Source: Synechococcus sp. CBW1004
GTDB taxonomy: Bacteria > Cyanobacteriota > Cyanobacteriia > PCC-6307 > Cyanobiaceae
NCBI RefSeq assembly: GCF_015840715.1
Contig: NZ_CP060397.1
Location: 1,694,686 to 1,758,685, forward strand
Length of the DNA: 64,000 nt
Direction: 5' to 3'
The translations under genes were made by a program, and so were the position numbers. Shown piece after piece: positions 47,694-55,793 of this stretch. The notes beneath the pieces are model-generated. The model searched no databases. It saw only the letters and a program-made list of their open reading frames with translations, and was not told the DNA's origin. Positions within the stretch are counted from its first letter, which is position 1, and each line of letters opens with the position of its first letter.

Positions 47694-48571
47694 GAGTTTG
47701 CGGAAAAACCGTCAGAAACGCCGCGTTCCTCCCTCGCGTGATCTGATTACGCGCTGTTCGGGCTGGATTCGTTGATTCAGCGGTTCAGAACGCCAGATTT
47801 CAGGCGTTTTGCCCCGTTGGGGCTTCCTGGAAGCCGCCTCGTTGGCACACCTCTGGGGGGGCAACCACCTGTTCATGCCGCCGCCATCGCCGGTTTGAGC
47901 AGGTTGCCCAGCCGGATCAGGTTGTAGGCGATCACGTGCAGGCCAAACACTGCACCCACCTTTTCGGTGCCGCGCAGCTTGAACTGACGCAGACCGCCCC
48001 ACTGCTTGATCCAGCCAAACACCTTCTCGATGCCGCGGCGGGCATTGATCGACTTGCCGTAGCCCTCATGGCGAGTGGTGCGGCCATCAATGGCGGAACC
48101 ACCAGAGCGAGCAGTGTTCTGAGCCACGTGAGGTGTGACTCCGATGCGGCGCATCTCTGCGACAAAGCCCCTGGTGTCGTAGTTCTTGTCGGCACCGATC
48201 GTTTTCTGGTGGGCACCGGGACGATCTGCCGCCATCACCTTGGCGGCATCCCGCTCTCCGGTGCCCGTCGCTTGCGTGACGCGACAGTCGACGATCAGGG
48301 CATGGCGGTTGTCCATGAGCACATGCCCCCGGTAGCTGGGCAACGCCGGATGGGCCTTGGATTTGCGGCACAGCAGCGCGTCCGGGTCCAACATGCCCCC
48401 AAACGGCACATGAAATTCCTCGATTGAAAGCTGGCCGTTATGGGTTTTGCGGTACATCTGCAGCGTTCAGCAGTTGCAGCAATCGTGGACTGCCCTGTAC
48501 CGGCCCAGTTTATCGGGTCTTGATCGCCGAGACCAGCTGCCCCGCAATGGATTTGGCTTTTTCAGGAGGCC
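47694..48571 (-). mobile_element. IS-B: IS5-type element in tandem with IS-A, internally altered
   Basis: 878 bases between CTAA at 47690-47693 (shared with IS-A) and CTAA at 48572-48575. The ends GAGTTTGCGGAAAAACC and (minus strand) GGCCTCCTGAAAAAGCC are weakly matched inverted repeats. It is too short for the roughly 300-500-residue transposase expected from its parts, so it looks like a deletion derivative. Confidence 0.65.
47873..48457 (-). pseudogene. Shortened IS5-type transposase in IS-B
   Basis: 194 residues. The first 25 (MYRKTHNGQLSIEEFHVPFG) match the extreme N-terminus of a long IS5-type transposase. The sequence then jumps to LDPDALLCRKSKAHPALPSY and RGHVLMDNRHALIVD, part of a DDE core from a different section or subgroup. 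VTQATGTGERDAA, GADKNYDTRGFV and GIEKVFGWIKQWGGLRQF give the second Asp and the Glu. The first catalytic Asp region is missing, so activity is unlikely. Possibly mobilised in trans. Confidence 0.75.
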
Positions 48572-48603
48572 CTAAGTCTTTTCTTTCGTCTTCTTCCCCA
48601 TCC

Positions 48604-49111
48604 ATGACCTCCCTTTCCAACCCACGCTGCAGCGCCGCTGATCTCGCCGCCCGGCTTGACCGCAAGGGGTGAGCGTGATCGACGTGCGCGAACCCATGGA
48701 ATACGCCGCCGGCCACATCCCCGGCAGCCGCAACGTGCCCCTGGCCCAGCTCCCCGGTGCCCTACTACCGGAAGGCCCCTGGTGCTGGTGTGCCAGAGCG
48801 GCAATCGCAGCGCCCGGGGGGTTCAGACCCTCCTCCGGCAGGGCCATCCCCACCCCGTGAGCGACCTGGAGGGCGGACTGCCCAGCTGGCAGCAGGCGGG
48901 CTACCCGGTGCACCGCCTGGCCAACGCCCCCCTGCCCCTGATGCGGCAGGTGCAGATCTCCGCGGGGGGGTTGGTGCTGCTGGGCCTTGGCCTCAGCCAG
49001 GCGAACCAGCTCAGCAGGATCCAGGCGGGCGCCACGGTGGGGGCCGGCCTGGTGTTCGCGGGGATCACGGGCTTCTGCGGCATCGCCCAGCTGCTGGCGC
49101 TGATGCCGTAG
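48604..49111 (+). pseudogene. Rhodanese-like / YgaP-type membrane protein, two frameshifts
   Basis: Three frames join to one protein. Frame 1 opens MTSLSNPRCSAADLAARLDR and stops at a GGGG run near 48667. Frame 2 continues SVIDVREPMEYAAGHIPGSR to about 48778. Frame 3, after a CCCC run, gives LVLVCQSGNRSARGVQTLL with the rhodanese active-site Cys, then GGLPSWQQAGYPV. A C-terminal two-helix DUF2892 part follows (PLPLMRQVQISAGGLVLLG and AGITGFCGIAQLLALMP). Intact homologues are YgaP-like sulfurtransferases. One extra G and one missing C would explain it; both lie in homopolymers. Confidence 0.78.
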
Positions 49112-49126
49112 AAGCGCGTGCTGTCG

Positions 49127-50299
49127 TCAGCGGCGCTCCGCCATCCGCTCCCGTAGCCGACCCCTGCGAGCCTGGAGCGTGGCGAGAAGCCCCCGGTCCT
49201 CGCCGGTGAGGGGGTCGTTGAAGGCCGCGGGCGGCAGGCTGGAGCACGCCACCACCCGCAGCCAGTCGAGGGGGGAGGGGCTGAGGGAGGCTCGGCGCAC
49301 CACGTTGTCCAGCCAGTGGCCGGGATGCCAGGCCCCATCAGCGCTCACCCGCGGCGGCCGCTCCTGGGCCCAGCGGGCGCGGGCGATGGCCCGCCGGCAG
49401 TCGGGCCGCCCTGGATCGGTGAAGGCCAGCAGGGCGGAGCAGCCTGTGGCGTCGTAGGCGGCGGCGCAGCTGTGGCGCACGCAGCGCGCCCGTCGCAGGC
49501 GCGGCCCGGTGGCCGGGGGGAGCTGGCGGGCCAGGAGGGCGACGTCCAGCAGGTGGTGGAGTGTCATCCACTGATCCGAGGCGGCGTGCAGGCAGCTGTG
49601 CCGGAAGGCGTGATCCAGCGACAGGGTGGGCACGGCTCTGCCGTTGAGGTTCACCGTCTGGCGGGCCTGCCAGAGGGCCTCAAACGGGGGCAGGGGTGCC
49701 CGCACCGTGTTGATGCCCCAGTGCAGATCCAGGCAGGGACTTCCTGGCCGTTCCAGGCTGAGTTCGTGGCCCGTCCAGCGGGCGTAGCGCCCCCAGAACG
49801 AATCGAGCCGGCGTGGAAACATCCCAGGGGGTCGGTGAAAGCCCAGCCCCTCCAGCAGGGCCACCACGGCGGGCAGATCCTCCGGAGCCACCAGCAGATC
49901 CAGATCCCCCCCACCCCGTCCCCTCGCCACACCGGTGGTCTGCACGGCCAGTGCCGGCCCCTTGAGCAGCAGGGCGCGCAGGCCCGCCTGCTCCAGGGCC
50001 GCCTGCGCCTCCAGGGCCAGGGCGATCAGGGCCAGGGACGCCCGCTGCTGGTGGCGGGCCTCCCGCACCAGCGGGTCCGCCAGGCTCGCCGGCAGGGAGA
50101 GGACGTCCGCATGGCGAGCCAGAGGAATGGCCAGCCGGTGGCGGCGCACCGCCTGCAGGAACCCCGGCGGATGGCCGATCTGCGGTGGGCCACCGGCAGA
50201 GGCACCCTGGGGATCCACCAGCCAGTGCAGGACCTGAAGGAGCAGGGGTCTGGAGGCCACCCAGCCGGCTGGGCGGGCCGCTCCGGCGTCGGTTCCCAT
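49127..50299 (-). CDS. Nucleotidyltransferase-family protein (NTP_transf_5-like)
   Basis: 390 residues from the ATG at 50299 (MGTDAGAARPAGW). The signature is LRALLLKGPALAVQ followed by GGGDLDLLVAPEDLPAVVALL, the pattern of the uncharacterised nucleotidyltransferase family PF14907. Then LGFHRPPG, CLDLHWGIN and LSLDHAFRHSCLHAASDQW. Such genes travel with HprK-related kinases and PqqD-like proteins in exopolysaccharide clusters. The Arg-rich C-terminus may bind nucleic acid or membrane. The acceptor is unknown. It is divergent from the ABC exporter, whose start is 110 bases away. Confidence 0.78.
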   Translation of the reverse strand: MGTDAGAARPAGWVASRPLLLQVLHWLVDPQGASAGGPPQIGHPPGFLQAVRRHRLAIPLARHADVLSLPASLADPLVREARHQQRASLALIALALEAQAALEQAGLRALLLKGPALAVQTTGVARGRGGGDLDLLVAPEDLPAVVALLEGLGFHRPPGMFPRRLDSFWGRYARWTGHELSLERPGSPCLDLHWGINTVRAPLPPFEALWQARQTVNLNGRAVPTLSLDHAFRHSCLHAASDQWMTLHHLLDVALLARQLPPATGPRLRRARCVRHSCAAAYDATGCSALLAFTDPGRPDCRRAIARARWAQERPPRVSADGAWHPGHWLDNVVRRASLSPSPLDWLRVVACSSLPPAAFNDPLTGEDRGLLATLQARRGRLRERMAERR

Positions 50300-50408
50300 C
50301 GCGGGGCGGTCTGCCGCAAGGCCCCTTCTTACCCTTGGTGCCACTGCTGCCCACTTGATCAGACCAGTGGCGACGCTGCCCCGGGATCCCGCCCTCCCTG
50401 CTCGCCCC

Positions 50409-52160
50409 ATGCCGCGCCCTGCCTTCCTCCCTGCCATTGTCACCCGTCTCCGCAATCTCTCGCTCCTAGGGCAGCTGGCGCGGGAGGCGGGCTGGCGGCA
50501 TGTGTTGCGGCTCATTCTGTACACCTTCCTGAGCAGCCTGGTGGAGATCAGCGGCCTGGGTCTGGGGGTGTCGCTCCTGCTGCAGAGCGGCTCCTCCCCT
50601 GCCGCCCGGTTCCCGTTCCATCTCGAGCTCCCGCTCCCCCAGGCCCTGTTGACCCTCCTGGCACTGATGCTGCTGCGGGGCACCCTGCAGGCCCTGATCA
50701 CCATCGGGCAGGAGGACCTGCGGTGTTCCTTCGCCGATCAGCTGCGCCAGGGACTGCTGAGCCAGGTGCTCCATGCCCCTTCCCTCAACCTTCAGCAGAT
50801 GGGTAGAGGGGATCTGATCGGGCTCCTGATCGCCGACATCTCCAGCAGCGTGCTGGCCCTGGAGCAGGGCACCCGGGTCCTCCAGGCTCTCCTCTCGCTG
50901 CTGTTGCTTGCGGTCGGCGTGCTGGCGGTGGGTCGGGGGGCTGCCGCGCCCCTGCTGCTGGCGTTGGTGGCCACGGGCGTGGCCGCCCTGCTCCAGCGGT
51001 CTGGCAGCTGGAAGCTCGGGCGCCTGCGCACCCGGATCAATGCTGCCCTGCAGCGCACGGTCGGGGATGGCCTGCACGGAGTCAAGGCGGTGCGTGCCGC
51101 CGGCGGAGAAACCTGGTTGCTGCGTCGCTTCTCCCAGGAAGCCCTCCGCTACCGCCAGGTGCTGTTCCAGATCGTGCGGCGCCAGGCCACGTTCAATGCC
51201 CTCCGCGACACCCTCGTGGTGCTGGTGGTGGGGGTATGGCTGATTTGGGGTCGGGGGGACCTGCCGGCCTCGGCGGTGGCCACCACCCTGCTGTTCGCCT
51301 ATCGCAGTGGCACCGTTCTCAGCGCCGCCATCGGTGCCCAGCGTCATTGCCTGGGAGCCCTTCCCGGCTATGCCACCCTCTGTGAGCGGCGTTCCAGACT
51401 CACGCCACCGCCCGTGCCGTCGCCGTCGCGCACCACCTCCCCCGAGCGGCTCGGTTTGCTGAGGGATCCCGCCGTCTGGCAGGGGTTGTGCTGGACCGGG
51501 GCCGATGGGATGGCTGCCCCCCCCGGGAATTCCCCCACCCTGCATCTCCGACCGGGGGCCCTGATGGTGGTGGTGGGGCCCTCCGGCAGCGGCAAGACCA
51601 CGCTCCTCGACCGGTTCTGCGGCCTGCTGGGGGAGGAGCGGAGTGCCTGGCAGCTCCAGACCCGGCAGGGGGATGTCCTGCTCGCCGGGCCGGCGGGAGC
51701 CGGCCAGCTGCGGCAGGTGCTGGCCTATGCGCCCCAGGTGGCCGTGCTCTTCGAGGCCAGCCTCCGCAACAACCTCACCCTCGATCAGCACCAGGGAAGC
51801 GGGATCATCGAAGCCTGGATGGAGCGCCTGGGCCTGGCCCACCTGCTGGAACGGAGCGGGGGCCTGGACGGCACCCTCCCCCTCATGTTGGATCACTTCT
51901 CCGGCGGCGAGATCCATCGCCTCGGCCTGTTGCGGGCCTGGCTGCGGGATCGGCCCGTGGAGGTGCTGGATGAGCCCACGGCCTACCTCGATGCTGAAGC
52001 CTCGGAACGGGTCAGCACCATTCTCAAGGAGCGTGCCCGGCAGAGGCTGGTGCTGGTGAGCAGCCACGACCCCGCTCTGATCGCCATGGCCGATGGAGTG
52101 CTCCGCCTCACTGCGGCCGAGCGCCAGGAGGCGGAACGCCAGCATCAGGTGGGAGGATGA
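50409..52160 (+). CDS. ABC transporter, fused membrane and ATPase domains
   Basis: 583 residues from the ATG at 50409 (MPRPAFLPAIVTRL); an ATG at 50355 is possible. The first 320 residues hold six membrane segments of the exporter type (LRLILYTFLSSLVEISGLGL, LLTLLALMLLRGTLQALI and others). The nucleotide-binding domain has VVVGPSGSGKTTLL near residue 390, AYAPQVAVLFEASLRNNLTL, a signature reading HFSGGEIHRLGLLRAWL near 497, and VEVLDEPTAYLDAEA near 517. No N-terminal peptidase domain is present. Likely exports a lipid-linked sugar or a peptide. It overlaps the next gene. Confidence 0.88.
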   Translation: MPRPAFLPAIVTRLRNLSLLGQLAREAGWRHVLRLILYTFLSSLVEISGLGLGVSLLLQSGSSPAARFPFHLELPLPQALLTLLALMLLRGTLQALITIGQEDLRCSFADQLRQGLLSQVLHAPSLNLQQMGRGDLIGLLIADISSSVLALEQGTRVLQALLSLLLLAVGVLAVGRGAAAPLLLALVATGVAALLQRSGSWKLGRLRTRINAALQRTVGDGLHGVKAVRAAGGETWLLRRFSQEALRYRQVLFQIVRRQATFNALRDTLVVLVVGVWLIWGRGDLPASAVATTLLFAYRSGTVLSAAIGAQRHCLGALPGYATLCERRSRLTPPPVPSPSRTTSPERLGLLRDPAVWQGLCWTGADGMAAPPGNSPTLHLRPGALMVVVGPSGSGKTTLLDRFCGLLGEERSAWQLQTRQGDVLLAGPAGAGQLRQVLAYAPQVAVLFEASLRNNLTLDQHQGSGIIEAWMERLGLAHLLERSGGLDGTLPLMLDHFSGGEIHRLGLLRAWLRDRPVEVLDEPTAYLDAEASERVSTILKERARQRLVLVSSHDPALIAMADGVLRLTAAERQEAERQHQVGG

Positions 52161-53403
52161 CCCCCTGAATCCCCGTACCAGCTCGGGGCCGTCTCCTCCA
52201 TTGCCCACTTCAGCCAACGGCCCCTTCCCCAGACCATGGCTACGGCAGGCGCCGCTGGACCTGTTGGCCGGCCTTCTTCCCGACCAGGATCCAACCCTGT
52301 TTCTTCTCGCCTGTCTGGCACCGGCTCCCAGGGCGCTGGAGGCTTGGTCCACCTGGCGGGCCCGCCATGGCCCCGCGGAGGGGATGGGGGGCGCCCAGCG
52401 CAGCCTGCGCAGCCTGTCCGCGGTTTTGGCCTGCTCCCTGCTGGAGGCCGGCGCCAGTCTGGATCGGCACGATGCCACCTGGTTGCGGGCGGCCCAGCTG
52501 CACGAGCAGCGGCGCACGGAACGGTATCAGGAGATCGCCGCTGCTGTTCTCGCCTCCCTCTCGGCCGCGGGGCTCCCTTTTCTGCTGGCCCGGGGGGCGG
52601 CCGTGGCGGAGGGGGTGCTGCCGAAGCCCTGGCTTCGCCACTGCCATGATCTCGACCTGCTGGTGCCGGAGTCCCATCTCGACAGGGCATCCGAAGTCCT
52701 CGTCCAGTCGGGATTAAGGGAAGAAGCCTCGGCTGATGCGGGGCGCGCCTTCCTTCACAGGCGACTCCTTCCGGTGCGGCTCCACCCAAAGCCCCTGCCT
52801 TCACCCTTTTTTGGGCCTTTGCTGGAGGATCTGCAGGTCCGCGCACGTCAGGCCACGATCCTTGGCACCTCCCTGCTGCTGCCCTCTGCGGATGATCTCT
52901 TGCTGCATGTGTGCTGCCATGCCGCCTGTCGCGGCGGGCGCACGTCTCTGCGCTGGGTGAGCGATGCCCACGCGATCGTGGTTCAGAGCGAGGAGATCGA
53001 CTGGTCGCGTCTGCGCACCACCGCGGCGGACCATGGCCTTTCGGCCCAGCTGGCGGTGACGCTGGGCTATCTCGCCCATGACATCGGCACCCCCATCCCG
53101 TCCACGCTTCTGGAGGCCCTGGCCGCGGACGCTTCCCGGGCGGACGGGCTTGAGCGGGAGCTGCTCATTCACGCCGCCCGCCTCGGCGAAGGGGGCCATT
53201 TCGGGACGCTCTGGCAGGCCGTGGGCGCCCGCTCCAGGATCAGCCTGGCCCGCTGGTTGCTCGTTCCAGATGGCGCGTATCTGAAGCGCCTGGAGGCGTC
53301 TCCCTCACCATCTGGATCCCAGTTGTTATTGCGCCACTGGCACAGCCGGCTCACCGCGGCGCCATCGGCCCTCGCTCGGCTCGCTTTCCAGGGCTCACCA
53401 TGA
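52093..53403 (+). CDS. Second nucleotidyltransferase-family protein (NTP_transf_5-like)
   Basis: 436 residues if the ATG at 52093 is used. That start lies inside the ABC gene and adds low-complexity residues, and a TTG near 52203 is an alternative. Core: LPFLLARGAAVAEGVLP, then HCHDLDLLVPESHLDRASEVL, LRWVSDAHAIV and LLLHVCCHAAC. The DLDLLV motif matches the other family member at 49127-50299, but the LLKG block reads LLARG. Its TGA overlaps the ATG of the glycosyltransferase. Confidence 0.72.
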   Translation: MECSASLRPSARRRNASIRWEDDPLNPRTSSGPSPPLPTSANGPFPRPWLRQAPLDLLAGLLPDQDPTLFLLACLAPAPRALEAWSTWRARHGPAEGMGGAQRSLRSLSAVLACSLLEAGASLDRHDATWLRAAQLHEQRRTERYQEIAAAVLASLSAAGLPFLLARGAAVAEGVLPKPWLRHCHDLDLLVPESHLDRASEVLVQSGLREEASADAGRAFLHRRLLPVRLHPKPLPSPFFGPLLEDLQVRARQATILGTSLLLPSADDLLLHVCCHAACRGGRTSLRWVSDAHAIVVQSEEIDWSRLRTTAADHGLSAQLAVTLGYLAHDIGTPIPSTLLEALAADASRADGLERELLIHAARLGEGGHFGTLWQAVGARSRISLARWLLVPDGAYLKRLEASPSPSGSQLLLRHWHSRLTAAPSALARLAFQGSP

Positions 53404-54506
53404 AAGTGCTGTACTGGACCCAGCGCTTTTGGCCCCATATCGGTGGCGTTGAAGTGCACGCCTCTCGCTTCCTGCCGGAGATGGTGAGGCGCGGCCATGA
53501 GTTTCGGGTGATCACCTCGCCGGGTGGGCGCGACCTTCCCCCGTTTCAGGAGGTGGAAGGCATCCCAGTGCATCGCTTTCGTTTCGAGGAAGCGTTCCAG
53601 AAGAAGGACCCGGGCTTGATGGCCCACCTGCGGCGGGAGGTGGGAGCCCTGAAACAAAGCTTTCAGCCCGATCTGGTGCACCTGCACCTCACGGATCCCT
53701 CGGTGATCTTTCACCTGATGACCCGCCATCTCCATCCCTGCCCCACCCTGCTCTCGTTGCGGGTGAGCCTGGAGGGAGACCTGCAGCGGCCCGATTCTCT
53801 GATGGTCAGATCCCTCACCGCCGCCGACTGGATCACAGGCAACACGGTGAGCGTGCTGGGCACCGTGCACCAGCAGCTGCCGGACACCCTGGCCCGATCC
53901 TCCGTGATCCTGAATGCGCTGGATCCACCGGCCTCCGCGCCCCCCCCACTCCCCTGGGATCCACCTGTGCTGTTGCTGCTGGGCCGCCTCGTGCCCGAGA
54001 AGGGCTTTGATGTGGCTCTACGGGCTCTGCCCGCCATCGTGCCGCACCATCCCGGGTTGCAGGTCGTCGTTGCTGGCGATGGCCCTTCCCGTCCCGAGCT
54101 CCAGGCCATCGCCCAGGAGCTCGGGCTGGGGGATCGGGTGCGGTTCCTGGGATGGGTGGATCCCCAGGCCGTGCCGGGGTTGATCAACACCGCCACCCTT
54201 GTGGTGGTGCCCTCCCGCTGGAAGGAAGCCTTCGGCATTGTTGCCCTGCAAGCGGCCCAGCAGGCCCGCCCGGTGGTGGCTTCCCGGGTGGGGGGCCTGC
54301 CTGAGGTGGTGTTGCACGACGAAACCGGGCTGCTGGTGGAGCGGGAGGACCCCGAGGCCCTCGCCAGGGCCGTGTTGCGGCTGCTGGCGGATCCGGAGCT
54401 GACCCGTCGCCTCGGTGAGGAAGGCCGGCGTCGTGCGGCTGAGCAGTTCAGCTGGACGGCCCACCTTGACGACTTTTGTAAACTGTACGGCCAATTGGCG
54501 GGGTAA
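53400..54506 (+). CDS. Glycosyltransferase family 4
   Basis: 368 residues. MKVLYWTQRFWPHIGGVEVHA is the GT4 acceptor loop. The donor domain has LLLLGRLVPEKGFDVALRAL, VVAGDGPSRPELQAI, VRFLGWVD and KEAFGIVALQAAQQARPVVASRVGGLPEVV with the E-x7-E-like block (EAFGIVALQ). The ATG overlaps the previous TGA by four bases. Sugar specificity unknown. Confidence 0.9.
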   Translation: MKVLYWTQRFWPHIGGVEVHASRFLPEMVRRGHEFRVITSPGGRDLPPFQEVEGIPVHRFRFEEAFQKKDPGLMAHLRREVGALKQSFQPDLVHLHLTDPSVIFHLMTRHLHPCPTLLSLRVSLEGDLQRPDSLMVRSLTAADWITGNTVSVLGTVHQQLPDTLARSSVILNALDPPASAPPPLPWDPPVLLLLGRLVPEKGFDVALRALPAIVPHHPGLQVVVAGDGPSRPELQAIAQELGLGDRVRFLGWVDPQAVPGLINTATLVVVPSRWKEAFGIVALQAAQQARPVVASRVGGLPEVVLHDETGLLVEREDPEALARAVLRLLADPELTRRLGEEGRRRAAEQFSWTAHLDDFCKLYGQLAG

Positions 54507-54511
54507 TACCT

Positions 54512-54976
54512 GTGGATTCGTCTCACTGCTACGAAGTTGCAACGGATTTGGTGGCGGCCCAGGTGATGGATGGAGAAGTAGTCGTGATCAATCTGGCCAC
54601 AGGCTGTTATTACACGAGTAACCAGGCGGCAGGAGAGATCTGGCCCCTGCTCGAGCAGTGTCAAACCATGGACGCATTGCTGTGCCATCTCTGCAATGTT
54701 TATGATGTGAGCAGGGAAAAAGCAGAGACGGATCTGCGAGGCCTTCTCGACCTCCTCGATGCTGAGGGAATCATCCGAGCCGCCACAACGGAGGCGGAGA
54801 GCCCCCAGCCCGAATCTCCTCCGGTGGCCGAGAAGCGTCCCTACGAGCCTCCGGCCTTTGAGGTGTTCCGCGACATGGAACAGCTGCTGGCCCTTGATCC
54901 GCCCATGCCCGATGCTGGCGAGATCCCCTGGGAGCTGAGCGACGACGACCCTCTCCCCGCCCCGCATGCCACCTGA
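54512..54976 (+). CDS. PqqD-like protein with a leader-like C-terminal tail
   Basis: 154 residues from a GTG five bases after the glycosyltransferase stop. Residues 1-92 form a PqqD/RRE winged-helix: VAAQVMDGEVVVINLATGCY, NQAAGEIWPLLEQC, and KAETDLRGLLDLLDAEGII. After a Pro/Glu linker comes KRPYEPPAFEVFRDMEQLL and ALDPPMPD (about 108-135), a Y-x-x-P-x-F...D-M-x-x-LL motif. RRE domains bind leader peptides of RiPPs, and a similar tail occurs on PqqD-like proteins of HprK-related kinase clusters (TIGR-type HPr-rel-A system, from memory). It ends overlapping the GT2 gene. Confidence 0.8.
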   Translation: MDSSHCYEVATDLVAAQVMDGEVVVINLATGCYYTSNQAAGEIWPLLEQCQTMDALLCHLCNVYDVSREKAETDLRGLLDLLDAEGIIRAATTEAESPQPESPPVAEKRPYEPPAFEVFRDMEQLLALDPPMPDAGEIPWELSDDDPLPAPHAT

Positions 54977-55793
54977 GCACCAGCTGGTCAGCTGTGTTGT
55001 TCCCACCTTCAACGCGGCCCGTTACCTGCCCCAGGCCCTGGCCAGCATCCTCGATCAGACCCACGGGGAGCTAGAGGTGGTCGTGGTGGATGACGGCTCG
55101 GAAGATGACACCCTGGCCATTGCAGCTGCCGCCGGCAGCAGGGTCCGGGTTGTCCAGCAGACCAGGCTCGGCCCCGCGGCGACCCGCAACCGGGGTGTGC
55201 AGGAGGCCCGGGGCGCCTTCCTTGCCTTCCTCGATCCGGATGATCTCTGGCAGTCCGACAAGCTGGAGCTCCAGTTGCGGTGTTTTGAGGCGGATCCCGC
55301 CCTCGACCTCTGTGTCAGCCATGCCCGACTGATCTGGGAGCCAGAGGCGGCCGAACAGGCCCAGCGCTTGCAGCACCTGCCGCGGGCGTCCGAGCCCGTG
55401 CCAGGGTTTGCCACCACCACCCTGCTCGCCCGCCGCCAGGTCTTCGAGACCGTGGGCCTGTTTGATCCGGATCTCTGGTTCGCCGATGCGGTGGACTGGT
55501 TTTTGCGGGCGGAGGCCGCTGGCCTGAAACGGCTGCTGCTTCCGGAGGCCCTCACCCTTCACCGGATGCATGGGCGCAATCTCAGCCAGCGGCGGGAGCA
55601 GGACAGCCGCCAGGAGTTTCTGCGGATCGTCAAACGCTGGGCGGATCGGCGGCGCACCCTGGGGCCCCCCTCATCAGCCGAGGCCGGTCTCCCGGAGGAA
55701 GCGGCCGGCAACCGCTGGCCAGAGGAAGTGCCGCCTCACCCGCTCCCGGCCCGCCTCCCCCAGCCGCAGGCGCAGGGCCCCATCTCGCAATAG
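54966..55793 (+). CDS. Glycosyltransferase family 2
   Basis: 275 residues with a GT-A fold. LVSCVVPTFNAARYLPQAL, VVVVDDGSEDDTL, GPAATRNRGVQEARGAFLAFLDPDDLW gives the DxD-like metal site, then GLFDPDLWFADAVDWFLRA. The last 40 residues (after about 236, Pro/Glu/Arg-rich) are coded where the oppositely oriented GT4 gene ends. They look like an accidental extension after loss of an earlier stop. Confidence 0.87.
   Translation: MPPEHQLVSCVVPTFNAARYLPQALASILDQTHGELEVVVVDDGSEDDTLAIAAAAGSRVRVVQQTRLGPAATRNRGVQEARGAFLAFLDPDDLWQSDKLELQLRCFEADPALDLCVSHARLIWEPEAAEQAQRLQHLPRASEPVPGFATTTLLARRQVFETVGLFDPDLWFADAVDWFLRAEAAGLKRLLLPEALTLHRMHGRNLSQRREQDSRQEFLRIVKRWADRRRTLGPPSSAEAGLPEEAAGNRWPEEVPPHPLPARLPQPQAQGPISQ

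Noticed and set aside
50466-52517. 683-codon minus-strand frame across the ABC transporter
   Set aside because: Gln/Gly/His-rich shadow of the exporter gene with its Walker motifs on the plus strand.
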